Source of the DNA: Microbacterium hibisci
Lineage (GTDB): Bacteria; Actinomycetota; Actinomycetes; Actinomycetales; Microbacteriaceae
DNA length: 64,000 nucleotides
Direction: 5' to 3'
NCBI RefSeq assembly: GCF_015278255.1
Contig: NZ_JADIJC010000002.1
Location: 395,601 to 459,600, forward strand
The translations under genes and the position numbers were made by a program. The notes under the pieces were generated by a model that was given only the letters and a program-made list of their open reading frames with translations, was not told the origin of the DNA and did not search any database. Of this stretch, positions 42,565 to 51,079 are shown in pieces. Position 1 is the first letter of the stretch. Each line of letters begins with the position of its first letter.

Positions 42565-44181
42565 ATGACAGACACTGTCCACGCCGACACCGCTGAGGCG
42601 CCGCCGCAGACGCCGCGTCAGCGCAGCGCAGCGCGCATCGCGGATGCCGCGTCCGGCCGGACCCGCTGGCTCCTGCTGAAGATCGCGCTGCTCGCGATCG
42701 TCGACGCGATCGCGCTCTACGCCGTCTTCGTCCTCTTCCTCAACAACGAGTGGATCGTGCTGGCGCTCGTCGCGGCGGTGACGATCCTCGTCAACTGGAT
42801 CTACTTCTCGCGCAAGCAGATCCCCGGCAAGTACCTCGCGCCCGGCATCATCCTTCTTGTCGCGTTCCAGATCTTCACGCTCATCTACACCGCCTACATC
42901 GGGTTCACGAACTACGGCACCGGCCACAACGGCAGCAAGGACCAGGCGATCGCCTCGCTCATGCGGTCGTCGCTGGTGCGCGTCGAGGACTCGCCGACGT
43001 ACGACGTCACCGTGATCGAGCGCTTCAACGAGCTGGGCCTCCTCGTCACCGATCCCACCGACGGCGAGGCCTCGCTGGGCACCAACACGCAGCCGCTCGA
43101 GCCCGTCGACGCCACGATGGAAGGCGGCAAGGCCGTCGCGGTGGAGGGCTGGACCACCCTCACCTTCGCCGACGTCCTGTCGCGCAGCAACGAGGTCGAG
43201 CAGCTCGCCGTGCCCTACAGCGACGACCCCAACGACGGGGCGATCCGCACGCAGGACGGCCAGAAGGGCTACCTCTACACTTCGACGCTGGAGTACGACC
43301 CCGCGGCCGACACGATGACCGACACCACGACGGGCACCGTCTACGCCGACAACGGCGACGGCGCGTTCACGTCGGAGTCCGGCGAGCAGCTGATGCCCGG
43401 CTGGCAAGTGTTCGTCGGATTCGACAACTTCGTGCGGGCGCTGACCGATGCCTCGATCCGCGGCCCGCTGCTCGCGGTGACGGCGTGGACCTTCGTCTTC
43501 GCCACGCTCTCGGTCGCGTCGACGTTCTTCCTCGGCCTGCTGCTCGCGCTGGTCTTCCAGAACAAGCGGATGCGGTTCAAGAACGGCTACCGGATCATGC
43601 TGATCCTGCCGTACGCGTTCCCCGCGTTCCTGTCGGCGCTCATCTGGGCCGGCATGATGAACGAGAGCTTCGGGTTCATCAACCAGGTGCTCTTCAACGG
43701 GGCGTCGATCCCGTGGCTCACCGATCCCTGGCTGGCCAAGCTGTCGGTGCTGATCGTGAACCTGTGGCTCGGTTTCCCCTACATGTTCCTCGTCTGCATG
43801 GGCGCCCTGCAGGGCATCCCGGAGGAGGTCAACGAGGCCGGCGTCATGGACGGCGCCAACCCCTGGCAGATCTTCCGGCGCATCAAGCTTCCGCTGCTCC
43901 TCGTGACCGTGACCCCGCTGCTGATCGCCTCGTTCGCGTTCAACTTCAACAACTTCAACCTGATCTACATGCTCACCGACGGCGGCCCCCGCTTCGCGGA
44001 TGTCTCGCTGCCGGTCGGGCACACCGACATCCTCATCTCGATGGTCTACAAGGTGGCGTTCACCGGGCAGAACCGCGATTACGGACTCGCGTCGGCGTTC
44101 ACGATCCTGATCTTCATCGTGGTCGCCACCATCGCGATCATCAGTTTCCGCAAGACCAAGGCACTCGAGGAGCTGAACTGA
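42565..44181 (+). CDS. MalF-like permease
   Basis: 538 residues, long for a sugar permease. Three N-terminal membrane segments (about 33-55, 58-80 and 90-112) are followed by a 160-residue outside domain (about 118-285), as in enteric MalF, where this P2 loop contacts the binding protein. Five more segments follow, with the EAA coupling loop GIPEEVNEAGVMDGANPWQIFRRIKLPLL. It forms the channel together with the next gene product. No ATPase gene is present in the operon, so a shared MsiK-like ATPase encoded elsewhere is expected. Confidence 0.92.
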   Translation: MTDTVHADTAEAPPQTPRQRSAARIADAASGRTRWLLLKIALLAIVDAIALYAVFVLFLNNEWIVLALVAAVTILVNWIYFSRKQIPGKYLAPGIILLVAFQIFTLIYTAYIGFTNYGTGHNGSKDQAIASLMRSSLVRVEDSPTYDVTVIERFNELGLLVTDPTDGEASLGTNTQPLEPVDATMEGGKAVAVEGWTTLTFADVLSRSNEVEQLAVPYSDDPNDGAIRTQDGQKGYLYTSTLEYDPAADTMTDTTTGTVYADNGDGAFTSESGEQLMPGWQVFVGFDNFVRALTDASIRGPLLAVTAWTFVFATLSVASTFFLGLLLALVFQNKRMRFKNGYRIMLILPYAFPAFLSALIWAGMMNESFGFINQVLFNGASIPWLTDPWLAKLSVLIVNLWLGFPYMFLVCMGALQGIPEEVNEAGVMDGANPWQIFRRIKLPLLLVTVTPLLIASFAFNFNNFNLIYMLTDGGPRFADVSLPVGHTDILISMVYKVAFTGQNRDYGLASAFTILIFIVVATIAIISFRKTKALEELN

Positions 44182-44182
44182 C

Positions 44183-45193
44183 ATGGCTGAGCCCCAGGAC
44201 CGCCTCCCTCACCCTGAGAAGACGATCGCGCAGAACACGACGCTGGCGCTGTTCGCCGGCGGAACCGCCGAGCAGTTCGAGTCCGCCGCGTCGGGCATGG
44301 GCGCATCGCCCCGCCCCGAGAAGCCGGCCCGGCGCCGGTCGTTCGGGCGCTGGTTCGCCGACACCGGCTGGCGTCACCTCGTCGCGATCGTGGTGTCGAT
44401 CTTCGCGATCTTCCCGCTCCTGTACGTGCTGTCGGCCTCGCTCAACCCGCGCGGCACGCTCACGGGCAGCAACCAGCTGTTCTCGCAGATCGGCTTCGAC
44501 GCGTACGTGCGCATCCTGACCGATCCCAAGGTGCCTTACCCGCTGTGGTTCCTGAACACGCTCATCGTGGCCACGGTGACGGGCTTCGTGATGGTGTTCA
44601 TCGGCGCGCTGGCCGCGTACGCGTTCTCGCGCATGCGCTTCACCGGGCGCCGTGTGGGCCTCGTGACGATCGTCGTCGTGCAGATGTTCCCGCAGCTGCT
44701 GGCGGTCGTGGCGATCTTCCTGATGTTCAGCGCGATCGGCGACTGGTTCCCCGCGATCGGTCTCAACACACTGAGCGGCCTCATCCTGATCTACCTCGGC
44801 GGTGCGCTCGGGGTGAACACGTACCTCATGTACGGCTTCTTCAACACCATCCCGAAGGAGCTCGACGAGGCCGCCAAGATCGACGGCGCCGGCCACGCCC
44901 GCATCTTCTTCACGATCATCCTGCGTCTGGTCGCGCCGATCCTGGCCGTCGTGGGCCTGCTGTCGTTCATCGGCATCGTCAACGAGTTCGTGATCGCGAG
45001 CGTGATGCTCATCGATCCCGAGAAGCAGACGCTGGTCGTCGGACTCACGAAGCTCGTCTCCAACCCGCGCTACGCGGACTGGGCGGCCTTCTCGGCGGGC
45101 GCCGTCATGGCGGCCATCCCGGTCGTCGTGCTGTTCCTCTTCCTCCAGAAGTACATCGTCGGCGGGCTCACCGCGGGCGCCACGAAGGGCTGA
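44183..45193 (+). CDS. MalG-like permease
   Basis: 336 residues, one base after malF. A 65-residue cytosolic N-terminal extension (MAEPQDRLPHPEKTIAQNT onward) is longer than in enteric MalG; six membrane spans follow. The EAA loop is TIPKELDEAAKIDGAGHARIFFTIILRLVAPI and the protein ends FLQKYIVGGLTAGATKG, the typical MalG C-terminus that touches the binding-protein and ATPase sites. Confidence 0.92.
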   Translation: MAEPQDRLPHPEKTIAQNTTLALFAGGTAEQFESAASGMGASPRPEKPARRRSFGRWFADTGWRHLVAIVVSIFAIFPLLYVLSASLNPRGTLTGSNQLFSQIGFDAYVRILTDPKVPYPLWFLNTLIVATVTGFVMVFIGALAAYAFSRMRFTGRRVGLVTIVVVQMFPQLLAVVAIFLMFSAIGDWFPAIGLNTLSGLILIYLGGALGVNTYLMYGFFNTIPKELDEAAKIDGAGHARIFFTIILRLVAPILAVVGLLSFIGIVNEFVIASVMLIDPEKQTLVVGLTKLVSNPRYADWAAFSAGAVMAAIPVVVLFLFLQKYIVGGLTAGATKG

Positions 45194-45209
45194 GGCCAGC
45201 GTTTCGAAT

Positions 45210-45243
45210 GGGCGGAGCGGATGCCGTGGCATCCGCTCCGCCC
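45210..45243 (+). terminator. CGGATGCC-type terminator of the maltose-type operon
   Basis: GGGCGGAGCGGATGCC (45210-45225) pairs perfectly with 45228-45243, followed by TTTCG, 17 bp after the malG-like stop. A 16-bp stem directly after the last gene is good evidence for termination. Confidence 0.75.
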
Positions 45244-45331
45244 TTTCGCGCTGTTCGGCCCACCCGATGCCGTGGGGCGCGCTGTGGAGAACGGGTGACA
45301 CGCGGTCGCACCATCCTGCACACTGAGTCCC

Positions 45332-46243
45332 ATGTCAGAGTTGACCACCATCGGCCTGCCCGTGGCCCTCGGAATCATCATGTTCGGGCTCGGCCTGAGC
45401 CTCACCCTCGGCGACTTCGCCCGCGTCCTCAAGCAGCCCAAGGCGGTGATCGTCGCGCTGGCCTGCCAGCTCGTGCTGCTGCCGCTCGTCTGCTTCGGCC
45501 TGGTCCTGGCGTTCCAGCTGCCGCCGATCCTCGCGGTGGGCATGATGATGCTCGCGGCGTCGCCGGGCGGCACCACCGCCAACCTCTACAGCCACCTGTT
45601 CCGGGGCGATGTGGCCCTGAACATCTCGCTCACGGCGGTGAACTCGGTGATCGCCGTGTTCACCCTGCCGCTCATCACGAACCTCGCGATCCTCTACTTC
45701 AACCCGTTCGACGACCAGCTGGGGCTGCAGTGGGCGAAGACGCTCGAGGTCTTCGCGATCGTGCTGCTGCCGGTCGCGCTCGGCATGATCGTGCGGCGCT
45801 TCTGGCCGAAGTTCGCCGACGCCATGGACAAGCCCGTCCGCATCGCGTCGGTCATCATCCTCGTCGTCGTGATCGCCGGTGCCGTCGCGCAGAACTGGAC
45901 GCTCCTGCTCGAGAACTTCGGCCGCCTGTCGCTCATCACGATCGTGTTCTGCCTCATCAGCCTGACGATCGGCTACTTCGCGCCGCGCCTGGTGAAGGTG
46001 GGCAAGCGGCAGTCGATCGCGTCGTCGTTCGAGATCGGCATCCACAACGCCACCCTGGCGATCGTGATCGCGCAGAGCGTGCTCGGGTCGGAAGAGCTAT
46101 CGCTGCCGGCGGCGGTGTACGGCGTGCTGATGTTCTTCATCGCCTACGGCTTCGGGTTCCTCATCCGCGATCGCTCGCGCGCGGCCGGGGACGCGGCATC
46201 CGATCCGGCCGAAGACTCCGCCACGCCCGCGGCCTCCGCCTGA
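45332..46243 (+). CDS. BASS family (bile acid:sodium symporter-like) transporter
   Basis: 303 residues with about nine or ten membrane segments. ASPGGTTANLYSHLFRGDVALNISLTAVNSVIAV is the conserved core with the crossing helix, and SFEIGIHNATLAIVIAQSV is the second conserved crossing region that forms the sodium site. Bacterial members move organic acids or pantoate-like compounds; the substrate is unknown here. Ends with an acidic Asp/Ala tail. Confidence 0.9.
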   Translation: MSELTTIGLPVALGIIMFGLGLSLTLGDFARVLKQPKAVIVALACQLVLLPLVCFGLVLAFQLPPILAVGMMMLAASPGGTTANLYSHLFRGDVALNISLTAVNSVIAVFTLPLITNLAILYFNPFDDQLGLQWAKTLEVFAIVLLPVALGMIVRRFWPKFADAMDKPVRIASVIILVVVIAGAVAQNWTLLLENFGRLSLITIVFCLISLTIGYFAPRLVKVGKRQSIASSFEIGIHNATLAIVIAQSVLGSEELSLPAAVYGVLMFFIAYGFGFLIRDRSRAAGDAASDPAEDSATPAASA

Positions 46244-46252
46244 TCCGGGGCC

Positions 46253-46295
46253 GATGCCTCCGCCACCCGCCGCGCAAGCGGGTGGCGGAGGCATC
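46253..46295 (+). terminator. CGGATGCC-type terminator after the BASS gene
   Basis: An 18-bp perfect stem (46253-46270 with 46278-46295) and a 7-nt loop lie 10 bp after the transporter stop and end at GGCATC. The next promoter (TAGACT) starts 10 bp later. Confidence 0.75.
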
Positions 46296-46329
46296 CGTCA
46301 TTCGTAGACTGGGCGGGCGAGGAGGTGCC

Positions 46330-46830
46330 ATGCGCCCGCTGACCGAAGAAGACGTGCGTTCGTCATTCGTGAACGCTTCCCCCGATGAGCTGCGGCTCGT
46401 CACCCTGCCGGCCGATTTCGTCCTCACCGACTGGGATCACCTCGACTTCCTGGCGTGGCGCGACCCGCGCACGCGGGGTCGCGGCTACCTGGTCGCCGAG
46501 ATCGACGGCGAACCCGCCGGCATCGTGCTGCGTGGCGCCGAGGGCTCGTCGCGCGCCCGCGCGGCGCTGTGCAACCTGTGCCACACGATGCAGCCCGCCG
46601 ATCAGGTCGTGATGTACACAGCCCGCAAGGCGGGCGACGCGGGTGCACAGGGCGACAGCGTCGGCACCTACATCTGCGCCGACCTGTCGTGCCACGAGAA
46701 CGTGCGCCTGGCGCCGCCCCTCGCGCCGAACGAGGTGCGGGCGAGCGTCGACCTCAAGATCGACGGCACGCGCCGGCGCACCGAGGCCTTCGTCGGTCGG
46801 GTGCTCGAGACCGCGGGCGTCTCGCGATGA
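46330..46830 (+). CDS. FBP-domain zinc-finger protein (FusB/EF-G-binding-like)
   Basis: 166 residues. The N-terminal helical half (MRPLTEEDVRSSFVNASPDELRLVTLPADF) and a four-Cys treble clef (ARAALCNLCHTMQPADQV, then GTYICADLSCHENVR) match the FBP/FusB type, whose best-studied members bind elongation factor G and free it from fusidic acid-stalled ribosomes. Chromosomal homologues are of unknown role. TAGACT (46305-46310) gives a 13-nt leader with a GAGGAGG ribosome site. Overlaps the PfkB gene by 4 bp. Confidence 0.85.
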   Translation: MRPLTEEDVRSSFVNASPDELRLVTLPADFVLTDWDHLDFLAWRDPRTRGRGYLVAEIDGEPAGIVLRGAEGSSRARAALCNLCHTMQPADQVVMYTARKAGDAGAQGDSVGTYICADLSCHENVRLAPPLAPNEVRASVDLKIDGTRRRTEAFVGRVLETAGVSR

Positions 46831-47738
46831 GCGTCGTGGTGGTGGGCGACGCCCTCATCGACGAGCTGCGCGACGACCACGGCGTGCGCGAATTCGTCGG
46901 CGGCGCGGCGCTGAACGTCGCCGTAGGTCTCGGACGCCTCGGAGTGCCGACGACGCTCATCGCGATGCTCGGCGACGACGAGCCGGCGTCGCGCGTCCGC
47001 CACTATCTCGCCGATTTCGGCGTCGACCTCATCGCCACCCCGTCGCTGCTCGGCACCGCCCGGGCCGTCAGCACGCGGTCGGGCGCGGGGGAGCCGGTCT
47101 ACGAGTTCAACGAGGCGTCGCAGCAGCGGCGGATCAGGTTCGGCGACGCCGAGCGTCAGGCGATGACGGATGCCGACCTCGTCGTCGTCAGCTGCTTCGC
47201 GTTCGACGACCCCGAGCAGGCGGCCGAGCTCGCCGAGGCCATCGAGGCGACCGGCGCACCGGTCGCGATCGACCCGAACCCGCGGACGGGCATGATGCGC
47301 GACACGGCGGAGTTCGTGCGCGGCTTCGAGCGGCTCGCCGCGGAGGCCGTGCTCGTCAAGATCGGCGAGGACGACGCCTCGCTGCTCTACGACGACCGGC
47401 TCGATGCGCTCCGTGCGCGTCTCGTCGACCTCGGCGCCCGGGCGGTACTGGCGACCGAAGGCGCCGCCGGAGCGACGATCGAGGCGGGCGACGTGGTCGT
47501 GACGCGGCCGATCTCGAACCTGCCCGGACGCATCGTCGACACGATGGGCGCCGGGGACGCGGCCTTCGCCGCGACTGTCGCGGGGATCGTGGCCGGCCCG
47601 CCGCTCGCTGCCGAGGAGTGGGAAGAGGTGCTGCGCACCGCGATGGACACCGCGGCGGCGACGTGCCGATTCGAGGGCGCGCTGCTGCGTACCCCAGACG
47701 CCCTCGGCGGGCTCGACCTCGACCGCATCGGCACCTGA
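46827..47738 (+). CDS. PfkB family carbohydrate kinase
   Basis: 303 residues of the ribokinase fold. Sugar-binding GGAALNVAVGLGRLGVPTTLIAMLGDD opens the protein, VAIDPNPRTGM sits in the middle, and the catalytic GRIVDTMGAGDAAFAATV near residue 245 gives the ATP anion hole and base Asp. Fructokinase-like, but the substrate is unassigned. Coupled to the FBP gene by an ATGA overlap, an unexpected pairing. Confidence 0.9.
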   Translation: MSVVVVGDALIDELRDDHGVREFVGGAALNVAVGLGRLGVPTTLIAMLGDDEPASRVRHYLADFGVDLIATPSLLGTARAVSTRSGAGEPVYEFNEASQQRRIRFGDAERQAMTDADLVVVSCFAFDDPEQAAELAEAIEATGAPVAIDPNPRTGMMRDTAEFVRGFERLAAEAVLVKIGEDDASLLYDDRLDALRARLVDLGARAVLATEGAAGATIEAGDVVVTRPISNLPGRIVDTMGAGDAAFAATVAGIVAGPPLAAEEWEEVLRTAMDTAAATCRFEGALLRTPDALGGLDLDRIGT

Positions 47739-47807
47739 GGTCGGGCGTCGCCGGTGCAGTCGGGCCCCGGGCGCGTGGCGGCCGCGCATCGTCGTTCGTG
47801 TGTCACG

Positions 47808-47839
47808 ACACGCGGGATCGCGGCGCGGATTCCGCGTGT
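47808..47839. terminator. Hairpin in the gap before tRNA-Tyr
   Basis: ACACGCGG (47808-47815) pairs with CCGCGTGT (47832-47839), with imperfect pairing extending outward. It lies about 70 bp after the kinase stop and could end that transcript. The rest of the gap holds the tRNA promoter; TAAGAT (47909-47914) is the likely -10. Confidence 0.4.
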
Positions 47840-47962
47840 TGCGACCACCGACGGCGGGCGCCGGGGTGGCATGCGTGGCGCCGATTTCTGACCTCGGCGA
47901 TGTACGCGTAAGATGGTGGATCGCGCCTCCGGTCGTCTGGAAAAGTCGGACGGGCGCGCACT

Positions 47963-48047
47963 GGCGAGTTACCCAAGCGGCCAAAGGGATCTGACTGTAA
48001 ATCAGCCGTCTTAGACTTCGGGGGTTCGAATCCCTCACTCGCCACCA
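47963..48047 (+). tRNA. tRNA-Tyr(GTA)
   Basis: Acceptor arms GGCGAGT and ACTCGCC pair perfectly. The anticodon loop CTGTAAA carries GTA at 47997-47999. A long variable arm (type II, as bacterial tRNA-Tyr) and the T-arm GGGGGTTCGAATCCCTC follow. CCA is encoded at 48045-48047. Confidence 0.97.
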
Positions 48048-48052
48048 TGCGA

Positions 48053-48077
48053 AAGCGCCCCGCACTGCGGGGCGCTT
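48053..48077 (+). terminator. tRNA-Tyr terminator
   Basis: AAGCGCCCCGC and GCGGGGCGCTT form an 11-bp perfect stem with a 3-nt loop, 6 bp after the CCA end. Confidence 0.85.
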
Positions 48078-48177
48078 CGTGGTTTCGGGGGTCTGGCGGC
48101 GCTTCGTCACGGCCCACACGGGCCGCCGGTCGCGTGTCAGGATGGGCGTGCAGGCACCCCGCCACGAGAGGACCGCC

Positions 48178-49233
48178 ATGACCGCGCCCGACCCGCATGC
48201 GACGCCCGACTCGTACCCGCCGGCGGCCCCGTATGGGACGCCTCAGCAGGCGCGGGCGGATGCCTCGACCTCGCCGCTGCTGCGCGCCGCGATCTGGGTG
48301 GCGATCGGGGCGCTGATCGCCGCCGCCATCGTGTGCGTGGTGTGGGTGCTGATCGGCAGCCAGAACGGCCTCATCGGCCGCGCGTTCCTGACGATCCTGC
48401 TGCTCGTCGCGTTCGCCGGTGTCGCGATCCTCGATGCTCACCTGGCCCCGCGCCGGCCGGCCTGGTTCGCCCTGGCCAGCATGGCCTCGTGGATCATCGC
48501 GCTGCTGCTCGGCGCCGTCATGATCTGGATGCCGGAGCGGTACCACTGGCTCGGGTTCTCGCGCTTCATCAGCTTCCTGCTCATCGTGCTCATCCTCCAG
48601 TTGGTGCTGCTGCACGTGCGCTTCTACCTCAAAGCGCTCCAGCGCTACGACACGCCCTTCACCCGCACCGTCGCGATCGTCACCATCGTGCTGGTGCTCG
48701 CACTCGCGACCCTCCTCATCATCCCGCTCGCGTTCTGGGAGTGGCTCTACCTCACCGACCTCTACTGGCGGATCGTGGTCGCGGTCGCGATCCTCGCCGC
48801 GGTGGGTACCGCGCTCCTTCCCCTCGTCAACGTGCTCTTCGCGCCCAAGAAGGTCCGCTCGCACGCGCCGCTCGCTGCCGGTGCGGCGGCACCGGCGTCG
48901 GCGCGGGCGCTGCCCGCGTCGCCCACCCAGGAGCTGCTGCCCTGGCCGACGTTCGTGGACGGCGTCACGCCGCTGCCGATGCTCCCGGACGGGTCGCCGG
49001 ACTGGAACGCCTACTACACCGGCTACCCGTCGCCCGGCGCCCACGTCTTCACGCCCACCGCCGCTCACGCTGCAGCGCCTACCACCCCGCACGTCCCGGC
49101 GCCCCCCGCTCCGCACGCTGAGGCGTCGGCCGCTCCCACGCCCCCGGTACCGCCCGCGACCCCGCAGACACCGTCGTCGGCTCCCGGCTACGAGGGCTAC
49201 CCGCCGCCCCCGCCCCTGCCGCCGCGTCACTGA
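48178..49233 (+). CDS. Membrane protein with Pro/Ala-rich tail, unknown function
   Basis: 351 residues. A 35-residue Pro-rich cytosolic start is followed by about six membrane segments (36-58, 63-80, 88-110, 118-140, 155-180 and 185-205). A 130-residue tail then contains TFVDGVTPLPMLPDGSPDWNAYYTGYPSPG and ends in Pro/Ala/His-rich low complexity. I recognise no family. ATG 48178 is preceded by GAGAGG; upstream in-frame starts would run into the tRNA terminator region. Confidence 0.7.
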   Translation: MTAPDPHATPDSYPPAAPYGTPQQARADASTSPLLRAAIWVAIGALIAAAIVCVVWVLIGSQNGLIGRAFLTILLLVAFAGVAILDAHLAPRRPAWFALASMASWIIALLLGAVMIWMPERYHWLGFSRFISFLLIVLILQLVLLHVRFYLKALQRYDTPFTRTVAIVTIVLVLALATLLIIPLAFWEWLYLTDLYWRIVVAVAILAAVGTALLPLVNVLFAPKKVRSHAPLAAGAAAPASARALPASPTQELLPWPTFVDGVTPLPMLPDGSPDWNAYYTGYPSPGAHVFTPTAAHAAAPTTPHVPAPPAPHAEASAAPTPPVPPATPQTPSSAPGYEGYPPPPPLPPRH

Positions 49234-49271
49234 TTCCGGGGCCTGTGCTCCCGGCATCCGCCGACCCCTTC

Positions 49272-49342
49272 CACAGGAGATCCGGGCGTGTGCAGGAGGT
49301 TCTCGGCCTGGGGCGATCCGGTAGATCCGGGGTTCTCCTGTG
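49272..49342. repeat. Inverted repeat between convergent genes
   Basis: CACAGGAGA (49272-49280) and TCTCCTGTG (49334-49342) are perfect 9-bp arms; the interior carries two further copies of GATCCGG. It occupies most of the 150-bp gap between the membrane-protein stop and the dehydrogenase stop and may serve as a terminator or be a mobile palindrome. The GGAGATC word is shared with the ECF insertion. Confidence 0.5.
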
Positions 49343-49383
49343 CGGGCCTCGGCGCGGGCCGCGCAGCGGGCGCCGGGGCCGGG

Positions 49384-50982
49384 TCAGCGGGCGAGCAGCT
49401 CGAGCGCGGCCATCGCCGCGTTGTGACCACCGAGCCCGCTGACGGCTCCACCTCGTCGCGCGCCCGACCCGCACAGCAGCACGTTCGCGTGCGCCGTGGC
49501 GACGCCCCAGCGCTGCGCGGGCGTACCGAGCGGCTCGTCGGCGGTCGCCCACGGCCACGACAGCGCGCCGTGGAAGATGTCGCCGCCGATCATGCCGAGC
49601 GACCGCTCGAGGTCGGCCGTCGTCCGCGCCTCCACGCACGGGCTGCCGTCGGGCGCGACGTACAGGCAGTCGGCGAGCGGCTCGGCGAGCACGCTGTCAA
49701 GCGAACGCTGGGCCGCCTGGAGCAGAGTCGTGCGCGCGGCATCCGTCTCCTGTCCTTCGACCAGACGGTGCGGCACCTGCAGGCCGAAGAGCGTCAGCGT
49801 GTGCGCGCCGGACGCGCGCAGCTCGGGCCCGAGGATCGACGGATCCGTGAGCGAGTGGCAGTAGATCTCGGCGGGGAGCGGGTCGGGGATGCCGCCGGCG
49901 CCGGCCGTCGTGAACGCCCGGTCGAGCTGCGACATGGTCTCGTTGACGTGGAAGGTGCCCGCGAACGCCGCCTCGGGCGCCACACGGTCGTCGCGCAGGC
50001 GGGGGAGGCGTCGCAGCAGCATGTTGACCTTGAGCTGCGCGCCCTCCGGCGCCTCCGAGGAGGCGCCTGAGTCATCCGCCGGTGCTCCGCCGGCGGCCAG
50101 CAGGCGGGCCAGCAACGCCGGACCCACGCCGCTCAGCACCAGTCGGGCGTGGACGACTCCGCCGTCGCCCAGCGTGGCCTCGCCGTCCGGGCTCACCGCC
50201 ACGACTTCGGCGTCGGTGCGCAGCTCGGCGCCCGCGTCGGACGCGGCTCGAGCGAGCTCGGCGGTCACTCGGCCCATACCGCCGACCGGCACGTCCCAGT
50301 CGCCGGTGCCGCCCCCGATGACGTGGTACAGGAAGCAGCGGTTCTGCCGCAGGCTCTCGTCGTCGGCCGAGGCGAAGGTGCCGATGAGCCCGTCCGTGAG
50401 CGCGATGCCGCGCGCGATGTCGGTGTCGAGGGAGGACCGCAGCAGCTGCCCCAGCGGCCGCTCGACGAGGTCCGCCCACAGCCGGTCGTCGCCGACGGCA
50501 CCCCGCAGCTCGCGGTCGCGCTGGAGGGGCGCGGTCATCGAAGGAAACAGCAGCCGGGCGACGGGGGCGATCCGCTCGTAGAGGTCGGCGAGCCGCACCG
50601 CCTCCGCCCGGGATCCCGTCACTCGGGCGAAGGAGTCGGCGGTGGTGGCGGCATCCGCCGTGTCGATGAGGAGCCCGCGCGACGGATCGGCCGGATCGGG
50701 CGTGTAGGAGGAGTAGCGCCGGCGGGCGAGACGGATGCCGAGCCCCAGGTCGTCGATGATGCGCCGGGGCAGCAGGCTCACGAGGTAGGAGTAGCGCGAG
50801 AGGCGCGCGTCGACGCCCGGCCACGGCCGCTCCGACACCGCCGCACCGCCCACGTGGTCGAGTCGCTCGAGCACGACGACCGAATGGCCCGCCTTCGCCA
50901 GGTAGGCGGCAGCGACGAGCGCGTTGTGTCCGCCGCCCACGATGACGACGTCGTAGGCGGGGGAGGGGACTGCGGCGGCCAT
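49384..50982 (-). CDS. FAD-dependent oxidoreductase, phytoene-dehydrogenase-like
   Basis: 532 residues. The dinucleotide motif YDVVIVGGGHNALVAAAYLAKAGHSVVVLERLDHVGGAA opens the protein, and the C-terminal SGARRGGAVSGLGGHNAAMAALELLAR closes the FAD site, as in CrtI-like desaturases and isorenieratene/squalene-type oxidases. There are no other carotenoid genes nearby, so the substrate is open. TAGCGT on the minus strand ends 6 nt before the ATG. Confidence 0.85.
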   Translation of the reverse strand: MAAAVPSPAYDVVIVGGGHNALVAAAYLAKAGHSVVVLERLDHVGGAAVSERPWPGVDARLSRYSYLVSLLPRRIIDDLGLGIRLARRRYSSYTPDPADPSRGLLIDTADAATTADSFARVTGSRAEAVRLADLYERIAPVARLLFPSMTAPLQRDRELRGAVGDDRLWADLVERPLGQLLRSSLDTDIARGIALTDGLIGTFASADDESLRQNRCFLYHVIGGGTGDWDVPVGGMGRVTAELARAASDAGAELRTDAEVVAVSPDGEATLGDGGVVHARLVLSGVGPALLARLLAAGGAPADDSGASSEAPEGAQLKVNMLLRRLPRLRDDRVAPEAAFAGTFHVNETMSQLDRAFTTAGAGGIPDPLPAEIYCHSLTDPSILGPELRASGAHTLTLFGLQVPHRLVEGQETDAARTTLLQAAQRSLDSVLAEPLADCLYVAPDGSPCVEARTTADLERSLGMIGGDIFHGALSWPWATADEPLGTPAQRWGVATAHANVLLCGSGARRGGAVSGLGGHNAAMAALELLAR

Positions 50983-51079
50983 GGGTTCACGCTACCCACC
51001 TTCGCCATGACGGCCTTCCCGCCCTGTGCCGATCGCCGTCCATCGCTCGGCGCGCCGCCCGACGGATAGCGTGGGAGTC

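Noticed and set aside
41113..44184. 1023-codon minus-strand frame opposite the maltose-type operon
   Set aside because: Crosses the operator region and two real genes; low-complexity shadow.
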